DNA of 15,326 nt from Desulfobacula sp. (GTDB lineage Bacteria; Desulfobacterota; Desulfobacteria; Desulfobacterales; Desulfobacteraceae): assembly GCF_021107415.1 (NCBI RefSeq), contig NZ_JAIOSW010000282.1, forward strand, positions 1-15,326, given 5' to 3'. Positions 13,721 through 15,326 of the stretch are shown piece by piece; within the stretch, counting starts at the first letter, position 1, and every line of letters begins with the position of its first letter. Position numbers and translations under genes: made by a program. Under the pieces are notes generated by a model. It was not told where the DNA came from, did no database searches, and saw nothing but the letters and a program-made list of their open reading frames with translations.

Positions 13721-15326
13721 ATGAGACAATATTTTGAAAAAATGACAGAATTTGGTGTGGAACTTAATAAAGGACAATTATTAAGTTCTGAAGAAAATGT
13801 GAAAAATGTTAAGGAAGTGGAAGCCGGGATAGATGTTGAAGTCGAAAAAGTGAAAAATGCCGGAATGCCGACTGAAAAAATTAATGCAAGGGGTGTAATG
13901 ACAGTCTGGCAGCGGCTTGAATACCTGGTTGATCCCGGTACCTGGAATCCTTTGCACACTCTGTTTAACCCTGAAGATAATGTTGAAAATACAACAAATG
14001 TCATTGACGGTCTGGCAAAGATTTCCGGCAAATGGTGTGTTGTGGCTGGATTTGATAATAAAGTCATGGCCGGTGCATGGCTTCCGGGACAGCCTGAAAA
14101 CATTTTAAGGGCCACCGACCTTTCAAAAAGATTAAATATCCCCCTGGTCTGGCTGGTTAACTGCAGCGGTGTGAAGCTGACGGAACAGGAAAAATTCTAT
14201 GCCAACAGAAGGGGAAGCGGTACCACCTTTTACCGCCATGCAGAGCTTGAGCAGGAGGGAATTCCAGTGCTGGCCGGTATTTATGGTACAAATCCTGCCG
14301 GCGGCGGATACCAGGGCATCAGCCCGACCATTCTTTTTGCTCATAAAAATTGTAATATTGCCGTGGGCGGCGGCGGGATACTAAGTGGTATGTCTCCCAA
14401 AGGGTATTTTGATCTGGAAGGTGCGGAACAGCTCATTGCTTCAGCAAAAGAATACAAGGCCAAACCTCCGGGATCAGTTGATATCCACTATGATGAAACC
14501 GGTTTTTTCAGGTATGTCTATGAAGAGGAAAAAGGCGTTCTTGACGGGCTCAAAGACTATATGAAGGATATGCCGGCTTACAACCCTAAATTTTTCAGGG
14601 TTGCCGAACCCAAAGCCCCAAGGTTCCCGGCAGAAGATCTCTACCGTCTTATCCCCCATAACCAGAAACAGATTTATAATTTTAAAGAAATCATCGCCCG
14701 TCTTGTTGACGGCAGCGAGCACATGGAATTTCGACCGGATTATGGACCCGAGATTTATACGGCTCTCGTAAAGATGGATGGTTATCTTGTGGGTATGATC
14801 GGCAACAACCAGGGATGGCTTGGGGAAGATTATCCCGAGTATGCGGATTACGGCGGAATCGGCGGCAAGCTTTATCGCCAGGGCCTGATCAAAATGAATG
14901 AATTTGTCACCCTTTGCGGCCGTGACAGAATCCCTGTGATCTGGTTCCAGGATACTTCCGGTATTGATGTGGGTGATATTGCTGAAAAGGCAGAACTGCT
15001 TGGCCTTGGACAGTCCTTGATCTATTCCATTCAGCAGACGGACGTGCCAATGATGCTGATAACCCTGAGAAAGGGAACCGCAGCAGCCCATTATGTCATG
15101 GGTGGCCCCACCGCCAACCGCCACAATGCATTTACCCTGGGGTTAGGGACAACTGAAATTTATGTCATGCACGGTGAAACAGCAGCCGCAGCCAGTTTCT
15201 CAAGAAGGCTTGTCAAAGAAAAAGATGCAGGACGCCCCCTTGAACCCATTATTGAGAAAATGAATCAACTGGCCCAGGAATACCATGATAATTCAAGACC
15301 GGCCTATTGTGCCAAATATGGCATGG
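13721..15326 (+). CDS. gcdA: Glutaconyl-CoA decarboxylase alpha subunit (carboxyltransferase), 3' end outside window
   Basis: The 535 visible codons contain no stop and match GcdA closely along their whole length. GcdA is the carboxyltransferase subunit that moves the carboxyl group of glutaconyl-CoA to biotin, giving crotonyl-CoA. Family landmarks are NARGVMTVWQRLEYLVDPGTW (about 57-77), NCSGVKLTEQEKFYANRRG, GIYGTNPAGGGYQGISPT, PPGSVDIHYDETGF, GIGGKLYRQGLIKMNEFVTL, WFQDTSGIDVGD and LRKGTAAAHYVMGGP. Both acyl-CoA carboxyltransferase halves are present. Family length is near 590, so roughly 50 residues are missing. GGGAG lies about six bases before the ATG. No recognisable alternative start competes. 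The Na+-transporting membrane beta subunit is not in the window and would be expected nearby. Confidence 0.95.
   Translation, partial: MRQYFEKMTEFGVELNKGQLLSSEENVKNVKEVEAGIDVEVEKVKNAGMPTEKINARGVMTVWQRLEYLVDPGTWNPLHTLFNPEDNVENTTNVIDGLAKISGKWCVVAGFDNKVMAGAWLPGQPENILRATDLSKRLNIPLVWLVNCSGVKLTEQEKFYANRRGSGTTFYRHAELEQEGIPVLAGIYGTNPAGGGYQGISPTILFAHKNCNIAVGGGGILSGMSPKGYFDLEGAEQLIASAKEYKAKPPGSVDIHYDETGFFRYVYEEEKGVLDGLKDYMKDMPAYNPKFFRVAEPKAPRFPAEDLYRLIPHNQKQIYNFKEIIARLVDGSEHMEFRPDYGPEIYTALVKMDGYLVGMIGNNQGWLGEDYPEYADYGGIGGKLYRQGLIKMNEFVTLCGRDRIPVIWFQDTSGIDVGDIAEKAELLGLGQSLIYSIQQTDVPMMLITLRKGTAAAHYVMGGPTANRHNAFTLGLGTTEIYVMHGETAAAASFSRRLVKEKDAGRPLEPIIEKMNQLAQEYHDNSRPAYCAKYGM

Noticed and set aside
14474..15124. 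216-codon open frame on the minus strand inside gcdA
   Set aside because: It lies fully antisense to a confidently identified, uninterrupted gcdA coding frame, and its translation resembles no family I recognise; it is a shadow of the GC-richer codon pattern there.

Overview
The window looks like a chromosomal segment of a strictly anaerobic, moderately AT-rich deltaproteobacterium (Desulfobacterota), most likely a Desulfobacula/Desulfobacter-type sulfate reducer. The basis is the pairing of a glutaryl-CoA dehydrogenase carrying the non-decarboxylating signature with a biotin-dependent, Na+-pump-type glutaconyl-CoA decarboxylase, plus the overall family content. The species assignment is inference; no rRNA or tRNA gene is present.

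Layout. (1) 1-1056: the 3' part of priA (replication-restart helicase), ending in a strong hairpin and facing a small zinc-ribbon/degenerate PilZ protein. (2) 1838-3683: a GAF-AAA+-Fis sigma54 activator followed closely by a small SEC-C metal-binding protein. (3) 3712-7308, minus strand: a tightly overlapping phospholipid/lipid-transport operon of the Mla type, in transcription order STAS-MlaE permease, MlaF ATPase, MlaD/MCE protein and an auxiliary lipoprotein. Directly in front of it sits an overlooked 43-codon ORF that is the N-terminus of a proline racemase-family enzyme, truncated so that its stop overlaps the mlaE start (TGATG). (4) 7525-10433: prmA on the minus strand, divergent from a soluble histidine kinase whose gene is followed after 4 bases by a second, divergent PrmA-like methyltransferase. 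(5) 10454-12939, minus strand: iclR, glutaryl-CoA dehydrogenase and a carboxymuconolactone-decarboxylase-like protein, with a repeat-rich gap between the last two. (6) 13310-15326: a free-standing 71-residue biotinyl carrier (minus), divergent from gcdA, the carboxyltransferase subunit of glutaconyl-CoA decarboxylase, which runs off the window end.

How they work together. Regions 5 and 6 form a catabolic module. Glutaryl-CoA, from anaerobic aromatic degradation, dicarboxylates or lysine, is oxidised to glutaconyl-CoA without loss of CO2. GcdA then moves the carboxyl group to biotin on the small carrier, and a membrane beta subunit, expected outside the window, would couple decarboxylation to Na+ export. 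The IclR protein is the obvious local regulator, and an imperfect palindrome lies just downstream of a sigma70-like promoter in front of iclR. The most unusual items are the racemase remnant acting as an apparent leader ORF for the mla operon, the Tyr-to-Val signature in the dehydrogenase, and the kinase/PrmA-like gene pair. I saw no CRISPR array, insertion sequence, tRNA or rRNA.
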